Source: Gammaproteobacteria bacterium
Lineage (GTDB): Bacteria > Pseudomonadota > Gammaproteobacteria > Pseudomonadales > Moraxellaceae
Assembly (NCBI GenBank): GCA_028868515.1
Contig: JAGWUI010000028.1
Location: 1-33,216 of the forward strand
DNA: 33,216 nt
Direction: 5' to 3'
The translations under genes were made by a program, and so were the position numbers. The notes beneath the pieces were generated by a model. The model made no database searches, had not been told where the DNA came from, and worked only from the letters and a program-made list of their open reading frames with translations. Positions 10,475 through 19,150 of this stretch are shown piece by piece (positions within the stretch are counted from its first letter, which is position 1; every line of letters starts with the position of its first letter).

Positions 10475-10496
10475 CAAGACTAATTCTTGTTTTTTA
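10475..10496 (+). terminator. weak terminator after the XRE gene
   Basis: A 5-bp stem (10475-10479 with 10485-10489) and a 5-nt loop followed by six T. The stem is short, and it overlaps the proposed -35 of the rpoZ promoter. Confidence 0.3.
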
Positions 10497-10515
10497 CATC
10501 GAATAACTGTACACT
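10487..10515 (+). promoter_or_regulatory. candidate sigma70 promoter of rpoZ
   Basis: TTGTTT at 10487-10492 and TACACT at 10510-10515 with an ideal 17-bp spacer, giving a leader of about 35 nt before the rpoZ ATG. It explains how rpoZ is expressed away from gmk. Confidence 0.5.
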
Positions 10516-10556
10516 ATGCAGTCATTTTTACCGTACACATATAGAGCGAGATCAGC

Positions 10557-10829
10557 ATGGCACGCGTAACCGTAGAAGATTGTTTAGGCGCAGTTGATAA
10601 TCGTTTTGAATTGGTTTTGGTTGCTGCAAAACGCGCACGTCAATTGGCACGCGGCACTGCTGAATCTGCACTGGCTTGGGAAAACGACAAGCCAACCGTT
10701 ATGGCATTGCGTGAAATTGCCGCTGGTCATGTCACCCGCGATATCTTGAAAATGAAAGATGAGCCAGCACCAGTATCTAACTTAGATGCAGTCATGTCAT
10801 CAATCTCACTTAATGATTTCACATTCTAA
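10557..10829 (+). CDS. rpoZ: DNA-directed RNA polymerase omega subunit
   Basis: The omega subunit helps assemble RNA polymerase by holding the beta' C-terminus; in enterics it also forms part of a ppGpp site. The 90 residues begin MARVTVEDC and contain N-R-F-E-L-V-L-x-A-x-x-R-A-R-Q-L, then [13 protein letters not shown], all classic omega sequence. It has its own promoter-like signal and a strong terminator directly behind it, so it appears to be a single-gene transcript. The usual neighbours gmk and spoT are missing on either side: three genes separate it from gmk, and downstream there are a diguanylate cyclase and relA on the opposite strand. Confidence 0.95.
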   Translation: MARVTVEDCLGAVDNRFELVLVAAKRARQLARGTAESALAWENDKPTVMALREIAAGHVTRDILKMKDEPAPVSNLDAVMSSISLNDFTF

Positions 10830-10848
10830 TCATCTGAATTGAATGTCA

Positions 10849-10878
10849 AAATCCCACGTTAATGCGTGGGATTTTTTA
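10849..10878. terminator. strong terminator of rpoZ, shared with the GGDEF gene
   Basis: Perfect 10-bp stem (10849-10858 with 10865-10874) and a 6-nt loop, with a T-run on the plus side and a shorter T-run on the minus side. It sits between two convergent genes. Confidence 0.85.
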
Positions 10879-10899
10879 TTTACACCATTAAAAGCATTA

Positions 10900-11847
10900 T
10901 CACTCTCGACCATCTGCAACCACGCGATCTCGTCCTTGCTGTTTTGCTTGATACAAGAGCCAGTCTACACGCTCAATAAATGCAGCATATTTATCATGTA
11001 CAGTTGGCACGATCGTGTTTACACCTTGGCTCACTGTTAAGTATGCGCCCAGCTTAGAACCTCGATGTGGGATCATTTCTTCATGAATCAATTGACGGCA
11101 TTTCTCAGCAATTAAAATTGCACTCTTAGCATCCGTTTCTGGTAAAACCATCACAAATTCTTCACCACCAAAACGCGCAAATAAATCTCGAGACCTTCCC
11201 GCTACACTGGATAACAGCTTAGCAACGCGTTTTAAACACTCATCGCCTGCAGGATGTCCATACAAGTCGTTATAGTCCTTAAAGAAATCCACATCAAACA
11301 TGATGACTGATAGAGGACGACATTCACGATAGGCACTTCCCCACTCTCGCTCAATCGTCAGATCAAACAGACGTCGATTACCCACACCCGTCAGACCATC
11401 ACAAAAAGAATATTCTTCCAGTTTTTTATTGAGACGTAATAATTCTTCTTCGTTTTTCTTACGTTCGCTAATATCAAACATAAAACCAATTAAAGCTTCA
11501 ACCTCACCATTCTTTCGAACCACATGCACGACATCACGAATCCAGACATAGTTGCCATCGGCAGTGAGTGCGCGATAATCCGCCTCATGATCAATTCCAG
11601 ACTGCGATTGGGAAACACAAAAATTGACGACTCTATCCCGATCATCTTCATGCATGCGAGCTGCCCAATCTTCGACGCTGATCCAGCTCTCAGGTGTCCA
11701 ACCTAGCAACTCTTTGATCTGTGGACCAATATAACTAAACTTCATGGTCGCCCAGTCGATGCGCCACGGAATCGCTTTTGTCGATTCTAAAAGCGTTTTA
11801 TAAACTTGGTTGTCATCCAGTTCCATTTCATTTTTATTATCCACCAT
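10900..11847 (-). CDS. PAS-GGDEF diguanylate cyclase
   Basis: A 315-residue soluble protein predicted to make cyclic di-GMP from two GTP. Residues about 20-130 form a PAS fold with its PAC end (GFMFDISERKKNEEEL). A short coiled linker leads to the GGDEF domain (about 148-312), with DGLTGVGNRR, the FDVDFFKDYND metal/substrate segment and an active-site GGEEF at 227-231. An RSRD inhibitory (I-site) motif at 218-221, five residues before GGEEF, predicts product feedback. There are no membrane segments. AAGGAG precedes the ATG by 8 nt. Its stop faces the rpoZ terminator, and its start lies 51 bp after the relA stop on the same strand, so co-transcription with relA is possible. The signal sensed by the PAS domain is unknown. 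Confidence 0.92.
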   Translation of the reverse strand: MVDNKNEMELDDNQVYKTLLESTKAIPWRIDWATMKFSYIGPQIKELLGWTPESWISVEDWAARMHEDDRDRVVNFCVSQSQSGIDHEADYRALTADGNYVWIRDVVHVVRKNGEVEALIGFMFDISERKKNEEELLRLNKKLEEYSFCDGLTGVGNRRLFDLTIEREWGSAYRECRPLSVIMFDVDFFKDYNDLYGHPAGDECLKRVAKLLSSVAGRSRDLFARFGGEEFVMVLPETDAKSAILIAEKCRQLIHEEMIPHRGSKLGAYLTVSQGVNTIVPTVHDKYAAFIERVDWLLYQAKQQGRDRVVADGRE

Positions 11848-11898
11848 GTCCCTGACTCCTTCAGTGCCCGAGGTGAAATCTCTCTCCTAAAATATACG

Positions 11899-14262
11899 CT
11901 ACTTCATCCCGACAACCAAGCGTCTTGCGCTCATAATTCCAGGCTGTTGCTCAAGTCTCGCAAGTAATCGCGACAATTGAGCCAGACCCTTCACTTCAAT
12001 TTGCAATTTCATAATGGCGATGCCATTGGCTTCGGTGATGGTATTGACCTGCTGGATATTAATTTGGTCTGCAAAAATCACCGAGGTCAGATCTTTAAGC
12101 AATCCACGACGGTCATAGGCTTCAATCGCAATTTGTACAATTTGTCCATTGGTAGGCTGCATTTCCCAGCCTGCTTCAACAGCACGGTCACCTTCCAAAG
12201 CAATTAAACGTGCATATTCTGGACAACTCTGATTATGAATACTGACGCCGCGATGCTGAGTAATATATCCTGCAATTGGTTCGCCATGTACAGGCTGGCA
12301 ACACTGCGCAACGTGCAACTCCACATTATCCAAACCATCAATCAAAATACCGTGTTGCGATAGCGTACGGCTTGCGCGCGGATTTAATGCTGGCTTCAGC
12401 ATCAATTCAGGCTGATCTTCATCAGGCTGCATTTGTTTATTAATCTGATTCATTAACTGATGCAGACTAATATCGCCCGTCACCAGACCAATCAGAATAT
12501 CGTCACCGCTTTTAACATTAAACGTTTTTGCATAATCCGCAAGATCAATGCTTTTTGGATGAATCGCCAGACGGGTGAGTTCTTTGACCAGTGTTTCGCG
12601 ACCAATTTCAAGATTTTTACTACGATCTTGCTGACGGAACCAATAGCGTAATTTATCTCGGGCATGTGCAGTTTTGATATAGCCAAGCGAACCCACTAAC
12701 CAATCACGATTTGGATCACGATCTTTTTTAGTCAGGATTTCGACCTGTTCGCCTGTTTTTAACTTATACGTCAGTGGAACAAAACGCTGATTCACCCGTG
12801 CTGCATAGCAGTGATTACCCACTTCGGTATGCACATGATAAGCAAAGTCGAGAACCGTCGCGTCTTTTGGCAATTCTTTAATATCACCATCACGACTAAA
12901 GACGTAAATTTTTTCAAACTCACTCCAGTCATTCAAAGAACCAATATCGCTTTCTTCAAATGAATCAGGATCATTTGCATGGCGTGAACCTGGCTCATGA
13001 CGATTTTTATTTTCTTGATAATTCTCTAGTACGCTACGCAATGAATGCAGTTTATGATCAAAAATCACATCACCATTTTTCTTTCCTGCTTTTGTACCTT
13101 CTTTATAATTAAAATGTGCACAAACACCCAGTTCAGCCTCATTGTGCATTTCTGTCGTGCGAATCTGCACTTCAAGTGATTTATTTTCAGCCAAAACAGC
13201 CGTGTGCAATGAGCGATAGCCATTGGCTTTTGGATTGGTAATGTAATCATCAAACTGATCAGGAATATGACGCCATAACTGGTGAGCAACACCAAGCGCA
13301 TGATAACAATCAGGAATATTATCCACCAAAACACGAAGCGCACGAATATCATACAACTGATCAAAACTCAGTTGTTTGCTCTTCATCTTGCGATAGATGG
13401 AATAAATGTGTTTCACACGACCTGTGACATCTGCTTTGATGCCCTGCTCAGCTAAAGCCATATGCAGTTTTTGTGTCATGTTTTGGATGTATTGCTCTCG
13501 CTCAAGGCGCTTTTCGCTGAGTAGCGTTGCAATTTCTTTGTAACGTTCTGGGGAGAGAAAACGGAAGGCGATATCTTCGAGTTCCCACTTGAGTTGTGCA
13601 ATACCCAAGCGATGCGCAAGTGGCGCATAAATCGTCAGAATTTCACGCGCAACACGTTCTTGACGTTCACGAGATGCACTCGCCAATTCACGCACCGCAA
13701 AGGTACGTTCAGCAAGTTTAATCAGCACCACACGCACATCTTCGGTCACAGAAATCAGCATTTTATAAATGCCAGACAGATGCTCGCGTTGATTATTTTC
13801 AAAATGATCTTCGAGGCGGCGATTTTGCTCGATCAGTTCAGACAAGCCCCCCATCGCCAACGTGCTGCGAATCAGACTCTGGATACCAACCCCAAAAACC
13901 GTACCGATTTCATCCAGATCAATCAGCTTTTCACGAACACTACGAAATAAAACGGAGGCAACTAATGTCTCTTCATCAACCCGAAGATGAGTCAAAATAT
14001 CCGCCATTCCAATACCTGCCAAATAGGCACTAGAACGATGTTCAAATCGCGTGGTATCCGCCTCCGATGCACGACGTGCAACCAACTCACAAGCCTGACG
14101 CAACTGCTGAATTGCAGGTGGATCCAACTGTTCGGATAAGCGTTTTAACCAGCTTTCTAGATCAACATCTGATTCACCGTAGCTTGCTACGCTTGTTCCT
14201 GTACTCTGAACAGCTTGAGCATCATCCATACGTCTCGGTAAATCTTCGCGTATTCTGACCAT
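11899..14262 (-). CDS. relA: (p)ppGpp synthetase RelA (hydrolase domain inactive)
   Basis: A long RSH stringent-response enzyme of about 787 residues. N-terminal region (about 50-190): the HD-hydrolase fold is recognisable, but where bifunctional SpoT has a His-Asp pair this protein reads ASVLFRSV, so hydrolysis should be absent, as in RelA. Synthetase domain (about 245-380): IYSIYRKMKSK, YDIRALRVLV, NPKANGYRSLHT. TGS domain (about 460-530) begins IYVFSRDGDIKELP. A zinc/conserved-cysteine stretch (HVAQCCQP, NQSCPEY) and a C-terminal ACT domain (about 710-780) follow. The start at 14262 (MVRIREDLP) has GAGG 5 nt in front; an in-frame ATG at 14304 has no such site. It neighbours rlmD, as in other gammaproteobacteria. 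Not SpoT. Confidence 0.93.
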   Translation of the reverse strand: MVRIREDLPRRMDDAQAVQSTGTSVASYGESDVDLESWLKRLSEQLDPPAIQQLRQACELVARRASEADTTRFEHRSSAYLAGIGMADILTHLRVDEETLVASVLFRSVREKLIDLDEIGTVFGVGIQSLIRSTLAMGGLSELIEQNRRLEDHFENNQREHLSGIYKMLISVTEDVRVVLIKLAERTFAVRELASASRERQERVAREILTIYAPLAHRLGIAQLKWELEDIAFRFLSPERYKEIATLLSEKRLEREQYIQNMTQKLHMALAEQGIKADVTGRVKHIYSIYRKMKSKQLSFDQLYDIRALRVLVDNIPDCYHALGVAHQLWRHIPDQFDDYITNPKANGYRSLHTAVLAENKSLEVQIRTTEMHNEAELGVCAHFNYKEGTKAGKKNGDVIFDHKLHSLRSVLENYQENKNRHEPGSRHANDPDSFEESDIGSLNDWSEFEKIYVFSRDGDIKELPKDATVLDFAYHVHTEVGNHCYAARVNQRFVPLTYKLKTGEQVEILTKKDRDPNRDWLVGSLGYIKTAHARDKLRYWFRQQDRSKNLEIGRETLVKELTRLAIHPKSIDLADYAKTFNVKSGDDILIGLVTGDISLHQLMNQINKQMQPDEDQPELMLKPALNPRASRTLSQHGILIDGLDNVELHVAQCCQPVHGEPIAGYITQHRGVSIHNQSCPEYARLIALEGDRAVEAGWEMQPTNGQIVQIAIEAYDRRGLLKDLTSVIFADQINIQQVNTITEANGIAIMKLQIEVKGLAQLSRLLARLEQQPGIMSARRLVVGMK

Positions 14263-14354
14263 ATCAACCTCGTGCCTCAACGCGCGAATTCTTAAAAATT
14301 TCATTTACAATCATTTGATATGACAAGAATCCTTCTTTAATCACATCAAAAAAA

Positions 14355-14380
14355 TAAACTGTATTTAAATACCAAGTTAA
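14355..14380 (-). terminator. possible weak terminator between rlmD and relA
   Basis: A 12-bp AT-only palindrome (14361-14372), with extra pairing on both sides, is followed on the minus strand by a T-rich run. It lies about 110 bp after the rlmD stop. Plausible but AT-rich, so chance is possible. Confidence 0.3.
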
Positions 14381-14483
14381 ATTTGCTTTTCACATATAAA
14401 ACTTGGCAGGATTGCGCTCTATTATTTCATAACGACTACAATAATTTCTTTACACGTTCTACATCTATCGATTTCAATGCTCA

Positions 14484-15869
14484 TTACTTCTTAATAAACA
14501 AAGCAATCGACTCAACATGGCTCGTGTGCGTAAACATATCCATCACACCTGCGCATTGCATCTCATATCCTGCTGCTGCCAGTATACCCGCGTCGCGGGC
14601 CAACGTCGCAGGATTACACGATACATAAACAATCCGTTTAGCATTAAAGCGCGGCAAGTAGTGCATCACTTCCTCTGCCCCTGTCCGTGGCGGATCAATG
14701 AGCAGCGCATCAAATCCTTGTGCAGCCCACGGTTGGTGAGAAAAATCTTTCGTCAAATCTTGTGCATAAAATTGAACGTTATCAAGTCCATTCAATGCAG
14801 CGTTTTCACCACCACGCTGCACCATTTCCTCGCTACCTTCGACCGCAATCACCTGACCAGTCGCACCAACACGACGCGCTAAAGGCAATGAGAAGTTCCC
14901 TAATCCACAGAAAAGATCCAATACACGTTCACCAGCTTTCAACTCTAGCAAATCGCACGCCAACGTCACCATCTGGCGGTTTATATCGCGATTGACCTGC
15001 GTAAAATCAAGCGGTGAAAATGCAAATGTCACATTAAAATCTGGTAATTCATAATGCAATCGCATTGGTGCATCAGGCTTATCGATTCGATGAACCGTTT
15101 CATAGTTACCGGGTTGCAGATATAACTGCCAGCCCAAATTTCGCGCGTAATTAAGCAACTTTTCTGTGTCATTTTGATGAAGCGGCGTTAAGTGGCGCAC
15201 AATCATCGCCACAGTGCCATTTTCATGTTCGTCACCAACTGCAATTTCAAGCTGCGGGATCTGCTCACGCGCATCTAAACTTTCGAGTAAGGTCTTCAAC
15301 TCACCGATACGTTGTCCAACTTGAGCATCCAGCACCTTGCACTCGCTCAGTTCCGCTAGAAAACTACTTTTGCGCTCACGAAAACCAACCAGCATTGATT
15401 CTTTCTTAACGACATATTTCGCACCTAGACGCGCTTTACGGCGGTAATCTGTCCTCGTCGAACGCAGTGGCGGCAGCCATTTCAGCGGCGACAAACCACC
15501 AAAATGTTGGAAATGATCATTCAATACAGTTTGTTTAAAGGCAATTTGGGCATCAGTTGACCAATGTTGCAAGCTACAACCACCGCACACCGTAAAATGA
15601 GGACACACGGGTTCAACGCGCTCAGGTGATGGATTTTCAATCGACAATGCATCTGCTTCTTCGTACTTTTTGTGGCTCTCATGTACTTTAGCAACCACAG
15701 TCTCGCCGACCAGACCAAAAGCAACAAAGACCTTTTTGCCCAATTTTTCAACTGGATGATCAGACTGAGAACCGTAATGCGTAACACCACGACCTTCGTG
15801 GGATAGTTTTTCGATATTGAATTTTAAAGCGGGTTGCGCGCGGAGTTTTTCGCGTTGGTTACGTCTCAT
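14484..15869 (-). CDS. rlmD: 23S rRNA (uracil-1939-C5)-methyltransferase RlmD
   Basis: RlmD (formerly RumA) methylates U1939 of 23S rRNA using SAM and carries a [4Fe-4S] cluster. The 461-residue protein shows an N-terminal TRAM domain (about 14-75; KLSHEGRGVTHYG), the cluster cysteines C89, C95 and C98 (V-C-P-H-F-T-V-C-G-G-C-S-L-Q-H-W) with a fourth Cys in SECKVLD, the SAM-binding motif VLDLFCGLGNFSLPLA, and the catalytic Cys in VSCNPATLARD. IDPPRTGAEE is also typical. Length fits the family. It is upstream of relA on the same strand with 221 bp between them, so the pair may share transcription, but relA may also have its own promoter. Upstream lies a long intergenic region facing sbp. Confidence 0.95.
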   Translation of the reverse strand: MRRNQREKLRAQPALKFNIEKLSHEGRGVTHYGSQSDHPVEKLGKKVFVAFGLVGETVVAKVHESHKKYEEADALSIENPSPERVEPVCPHFTVCGGCSLQHWSTDAQIAFKQTVLNDHFQHFGGLSPLKWLPPLRSTRTDYRRKARLGAKYVVKKESMLVGFRERKSSFLAELSECKVLDAQVGQRIGELKTLLESLDAREQIPQLEIAVGDEHENGTVAMIVRHLTPLHQNDTEKLLNYARNLGWQLYLQPGNYETVHRIDKPDAPMRLHYELPDFNVTFAFSPLDFTQVNRDINRQMVTLACDLLELKAGERVLDLFCGLGNFSLPLARRVGATGQVIAVEGSEEMVQRGGENAALNGLDNVQFYAQDLTKDFSHQPWAAQGFDALLIDPPRTGAEEVMHYLPRFNAKRIVYVSCNPATLARDAGILAAAGYEMQCAGVMDMFTHTSHVESIALFIKK

Positions 15870-16347
15870 CGATGATGTCTCAAATAAATACAGCGGGATA
15901 TGGGTTAATTTCAGAAACTCAAATACGTCATCAAAATACTTTAGGGCAATTTAGCTATTTTCATGCAAAAGCAACGCAGCCAGCCTGAGATTGATCACAA
16001 ATTTTCGGGACAAGATCAAATGCCAATGCGCATACTATATTGATAAAATTAAGAATATATTTATTCTTGCATGTTAAATCCGTTCAACATCCAAGTCGCC
16101 GCGCATTATAAAACACTCAATGCCTAGACGCGTACTTTTTCTATGACTTTTTATGTCTATCGCCATATTTCCGACGAATTTTTCTTCACATTTTGGTCCA
16201 ATAGACTCAAATCAACCACCAATCTAAATCACTTTTAAATATAAGTAATGCGATTTTTAATGGTTCTTTAGATATAAAAAACTCATTACGATTCTCCCAT
16301 CTTCTCCTGTTTCTCATTCATGATTTTTTAATTTAAGGGGTCTCAAA
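15870..16347. other. 478-bp intergenic region between divergent rlmD and sbp
   Basis: I see no credible gene here. It holds a 6+6 inverted repeat TTGATC/GATCAA (15991-15996 with 16014-16019), an AT-rich 7-bp hairpin (16051-16057 with 16062-16068), and a pyrimidine-rich stretch just before the sbp ribosome binding site. It must contain the rlmD and sbp promoters. By analogy with enteric sulfate genes the sbp side could hold CysB sites, but I cannot define one. Confidence 0.5.
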
Positions 16348-17370
16348 ATGTCAGTTCGTCATACTTTCCGTCCAGCATTACTTGCAATCAGCCTTGCTGT
16401 TGCAAGCTTTGCCGCTCATGCAGATTCTAATGAGCTACTCAATGTGTCTTATGATCCAACGCGTGAATTATACGCATCTTTTGATGATTCATTTGCCAAA
16501 TATTGGGAAGGCAAGACTCATCAGAAAATCAACATCAAGCAATCGCATGGTGGCTCTGGCGCACAGTCTCGTGCGGTGATTGATGGCTTAGGCGCAGATG
16601 TTGTGACATTAGCATTGGCAGCAGATATTGATGCGATTGCAGATAAAGCCGACTTACTGCCAAAAAACTGGCAAGCCCGTTTGCCAAATAACTCAACACC
16701 GTACACTTCAACGATCGTTTTCTTAGTTCGTAAAGGAAACCCAAAGAACATTAAAGATTGGGGCGACATTGTAAAACCGGGTGTTGAAGTCATCACACCA
16801 AATCCAAAAACATCTGGCGGCGCACGTTGGAACTACCTTGCAGCATGGGGCTGGGCAAAATCATTACCCGGTGGTAACGATGAAAAAGCACGTGCGTTCG
16901 TACAACAAGTTTACGCCCATACCAAAGTTCTAGACTCTGGTGCTCGCGGCGCAACCACAACGTTTGTGGAACGTGGTCAAGGCGATGTGCTTTTAGCATG
17001 GGAAAACGAAGCCTATCTTGCAAAACGTGAGGCAGGTGACAAATTCGAAATCGTCACACCAAGCAAATCGATTTTGGCTGAACCGCCTGTTGCAATCGTT
17101 GATAAGAACGTAGACAAACATGGTACTCGCAATCTTGCAACAGCCTATTTGAACTATCTCTATTCACCTGTCGGTCAAGAGATTGCGGCACAAAACTTCT
17201 ATCGTCCACGCAACGCACAAGTTGCTGCGAAATACGCCAAGAACTTTGCACCAGTCAAGCTGTTTACGATTGATAAAGAGTTTGGCGGTTGGGACAAAGT
17301 ACAGAAAACCCACTTTGCCAATGGCGGTGTCTTTGACCAAATCGTCCTTGCCAACGCAAGTGCAAAATAA
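16348..17370 (+). CDS. sbp: periplasmic sulfate-binding protein
   Basis: The extracytoplasmic receptor of a sulfate ABC importer. Of 340 residues, the first 25 are a signal peptide (positively charged start, hydrophobic core, cut after AAHA). The mature part has the family marks [11 protein letters not shown] near its N-terminus, [15 protein letters not shown], the [12 protein letters not shown] block that contacts the anion in homologues, [18 protein letters not shown] and a C-terminal [16 protein letters not shown]. The sequence is full length and apparently intact. AAGGGG precedes the ATG. It is the first gene of a sulfate-import operon with a hydrolase, cysT, a broken cysW and cysA. Sulfate-limitation control through CysB is likely from family knowledge. 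Confidence 0.95.
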   Translation: MSVRHTFRPALLAISLAVASFAAHADSNELLNVSYDPTRELYASFDDSFAKYWEGKTHQKINIKQSHGGSGAQSRAVIDGLGADVVTLALAADIDAIADKADLLPKNWQARLPNNSTPYTSTIVFLVRKGNPKNIKDWGDIVKPGVEVITPNPKTSGGARWNYLAAWGWAKSLPGGNDEKARAFVQQVYAHTKVLDSGARGATTTFVERGQGDVLLAWENEAYLAKREAGDKFEIVTPSKSILAEPPVAIVDKNVDKHGTRNLATAYLNYLYSPVGQEIAAQNFYRPRNAQVAAKYAKNFAPVKLFTIDKEFGGWDKVQKTHFANGGVFDQIVLANASAK

Positions 17371-17409
17371 ACAGCCATTCGACTTACTCACAACCACCGA
17401 TATGCAAAG

Positions 17410-18099
17410 ATGATGAATATGACAACGCTTATTCTTCCCGGTATAGGTGGTAGTGAGCCTGAACATTGGCAAAGTTGGCTTGAACACCAGCTCGATGACG
17501 CTAAGCGCATCGAACAAGCAGATTGGAATAATCCTGTCCTGCATACTTGGCGACAACCTCTGGATCACGCACTGTTCACCGCAACTGATCCAGTATGGAT
17601 CGTGGCACATAGTTTCGGCTGTTTAGTCACGATGTCTGCACTATCTAGTCGTATTCTCGCACGCAAAGTCGCTGGCGTTTTGCTTGTTGCACCAGCATCA
17701 CCTGAGCGCTTTACGTTGGCTGGTTTTACGCGACTCACCTATGACGAACATAAAGAAAGTCCAGCACTACTCAGTCGTGTTTTACCCCGCGCACCGCTTG
17801 GCCTGCCAATCCGAATGATCGCCAGTCGATCTGACCCTTGGCTCGATTTTGAGAAAGCAGAATGGTGGGCAACACGCTGGGGTGCAAAGTTAGTCGATTT
17901 GGGACATGCAGGTCATATCAATGTCGCAGCGGGTTTTGGCGCATGGCCGCAAGTGATTGCTGAGCTCAATACATTGAAATCGAGCTCACGATTCAGCAAG
18001 CCATTTTTACACCAACATCAAGGATTGATCCAACCCGCTTCGAATCAATCCGATATGGATAGACGGTTTTTACCACAATTTAGATCAGTTTGTTTTTAA
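17410..18099 (+). CDS. RBBP9/YdeN-family serine alpha/beta hydrolase
   Basis: A 229-residue alpha/beta hydrolase of the RBBP9/YdeN type. It begins LILPGIGGSEPEHWQSWLE, the usual G-x-G-G-S-x-x-x-H-W signature. The nucleophile is the Ser in AHSFG (about residue 69), the acid is the Asp in SRSDPWL (about 136) and the base is the His in DLGHAGHINVAAGFG (about 159), so the triad is complete. The last 40 residues after LNTLKSSSR are polar and look like a poorly conserved tail. No signal peptide. It lies 39 bp after sbp and is in line with cysT, suggesting co-transcription and a possible role in sulfur assimilation, though its substrate is unknown. Start among three nearby ATGs (17410, 17413, 17419) is uncertain. 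Confidence 0.85.
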   Translation: MMNMTTLILPGIGGSEPEHWQSWLEHQLDDAKRIEQADWNNPVLHTWRQPLDHALFTATDPVWIVAHSFGCLVTMSALSSRILARKVAGVLLVAPASPERFTLAGFTRLTYDEHKESPALLSRVLPRAPLGLPIRMIASRSDPWLDFEKAEWWATRWGAKLVDLGHAGHINVAAGFGAWPQVIAELNTLKSSSRFSKPFLHQHQGLIQPASNQSDMDRRFLPQFRSVCF

Positions 18100-18116
18100 A
18101 GAGGTCTTTAGCATCA

Positions 18117-18202
18117 AAAGCAAAATCCTCCCTAACCCTCCTTTTTCAAAGGAGGGAAATACTCCTCCCTTTTTGAAAGGGAGGTTGGGAGGGATTTGCT
18201 TT
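18117..18202. repeat. 86-bp composite palindrome (REP-like) between the hydrolase gene and cysT
   Basis: The whole element is an imperfect inverted repeat. Each arm itself contains a small palindrome of CCTCC(C)TTT...AAAGG(G)AGG type. It lies inside the sulfate operon, 18 bp after one gene and 55 bp before the next, so it can form a strong mRNA hairpin that could reduce cysT expression or protect the upstream mRNA. Confidence 0.75.
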
Positions 18203-18256
18203 GGACTTTAATGAACAAAGATTACGTCAACAACGAAAAAATTTAAGAGGCATATC

Positions 18257-19090
18257 ATGAGTGCAACACGCGTTCTACCCGGGTTTAAGTTGTCATTGGG
18301 CTTTACGCTGGTGTACTTATCCCTCGTTGTTCTGATTCCATTATCAGCGGTCTTTATTTCTGCGGCAGGAATCAGCAAAGCAGACCTACTCAATTTAATT
18401 CAATCGCCACGTGTGCAAGCGTCATTTTTCCTCAGTTTCGGTTCGTCACTGATTGCTGCGCTCATCAATGTCTTTTTTGGATTATTGCTAGCGTGGTCAC
18501 TGGTGCGTTATTCATTTCCTGGGAAGCGCTGGGTTGACGCACTGATTGATTTACCATTTGCATTACCTACCGCCGTCGCTGGTATTGCACTCACGACACT
18601 CTATGCCAGCAACGGCTGGATCGGTCATCTTCTTGAGCCTTGGGGTTTGAAGATTGCCTACACGCGCATCGGTGTGACGCTGGCATTAATTTTTATCGGT
18701 TTACCGTTTGTGGTACGAACCGTACAGCCTGTATTAGCTGACCTTGAAATTGAATTGGAAGAAGCGGCAACGGCACTCGGCGCACAGCGCTGGCAAACCA
18801 TCTGGTACGTGATTCTCCCGGTCCTCTTTCCTGCATTATTGACAGGTTTTGCTCTGGCTTTTGCGCGCGCAGTCGGCGAATACGGCTCGGTTATTTTTAT
18901 CGCGGGCAACATCCCACTGAAAACTGAAATTGCGCCACTGCTCATCGTATCTCATTTGGAAGAATACGATTATGTAGGCGCAACCGTTATTGCTGCAATC
19001 ATGTTGATTATCTCTTTTATTTTATTGTTCTTGATTAATATTTTACAAAATTGGGCAAGTCGAAAAACTGGGCGATCTGCGGTGTCATGA
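18257..19090 (+). CDS. cysT: sulfate ABC transporter permease CysT (CysU)
   Basis: One of the two permeases of the sulfate/thiosulfate importer in the inner membrane. The 277 residues hold about six transmembrane helices. The EAA loop that docks on the ATPase is clear (E-E-A-A-T-A-L-G-A-Q-R-W, about residues 173-184), followed by ARAVGEYGSVIFIAGN, a hallmark of sulfate permeases. AAGAGG precedes the ATG with good spacing. The length is complete. Its normal partner CysW is broken just downstream, so this permease would have to work as a homodimer, use another partner, or be idle. In other bacteria cysT and cysW are close or overlap, whereas here 229 bp with a repeat separate them. Confidence 0.95.
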   Translation: MSATRVLPGFKLSLGFTLVYLSLVVLIPLSAVFISAAGISKADLLNLIQSPRVQASFFLSFGSSLIAALINVFFGLLLAWSLVRYSFPGKRWVDALIDLPFALPTAVAGIALTTLYASNGWIGHLLEPWGLKIAYTRIGVTLALIFIGLPFVVRTVQPVLADLEIELEEAATALGAQRWQTIWYVILPVLFPALLTGFALAFARAVGEYGSVIFIAGNIPLKTEIAPLLIVSHLEEYDYVGATVIAAIMLIISFILLFLINILQNWASRKTGRSAVS

Positions 19091-19150
19091 GTGATGATTG
19101 TAAAAAACATGGTGGATTAATCATTTAAAAGTATTTTCTAGTGCTTCTGA

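Noticed and set aside
13594-13950. 118-codon plus-strand frame opposite relA
   Set aside because: A shadow of relA codons with no ribosome binding site and an implausible Thr/His/Asn-rich composition.
11899-14262. Calling the RSH gene spoT because it lies near rpoZ
   Set aside because: The HD pair needed for hydrolysis is replaced (LFRSV), and the neighbour is rlmD, both typical of relA.
15991-16019. TTGATC/GATCAA inverted repeat as a regulator site
   Set aside because: Only six bases per arm with a 17-bp gap in AT-rich DNA; could be chance.
17164-17610. 148-codon minus-strand frame across the sbp/hydrolase junction
   Set aside because: Spans two well-supported genes in antisense, Cys-rich and without any family resemblance.
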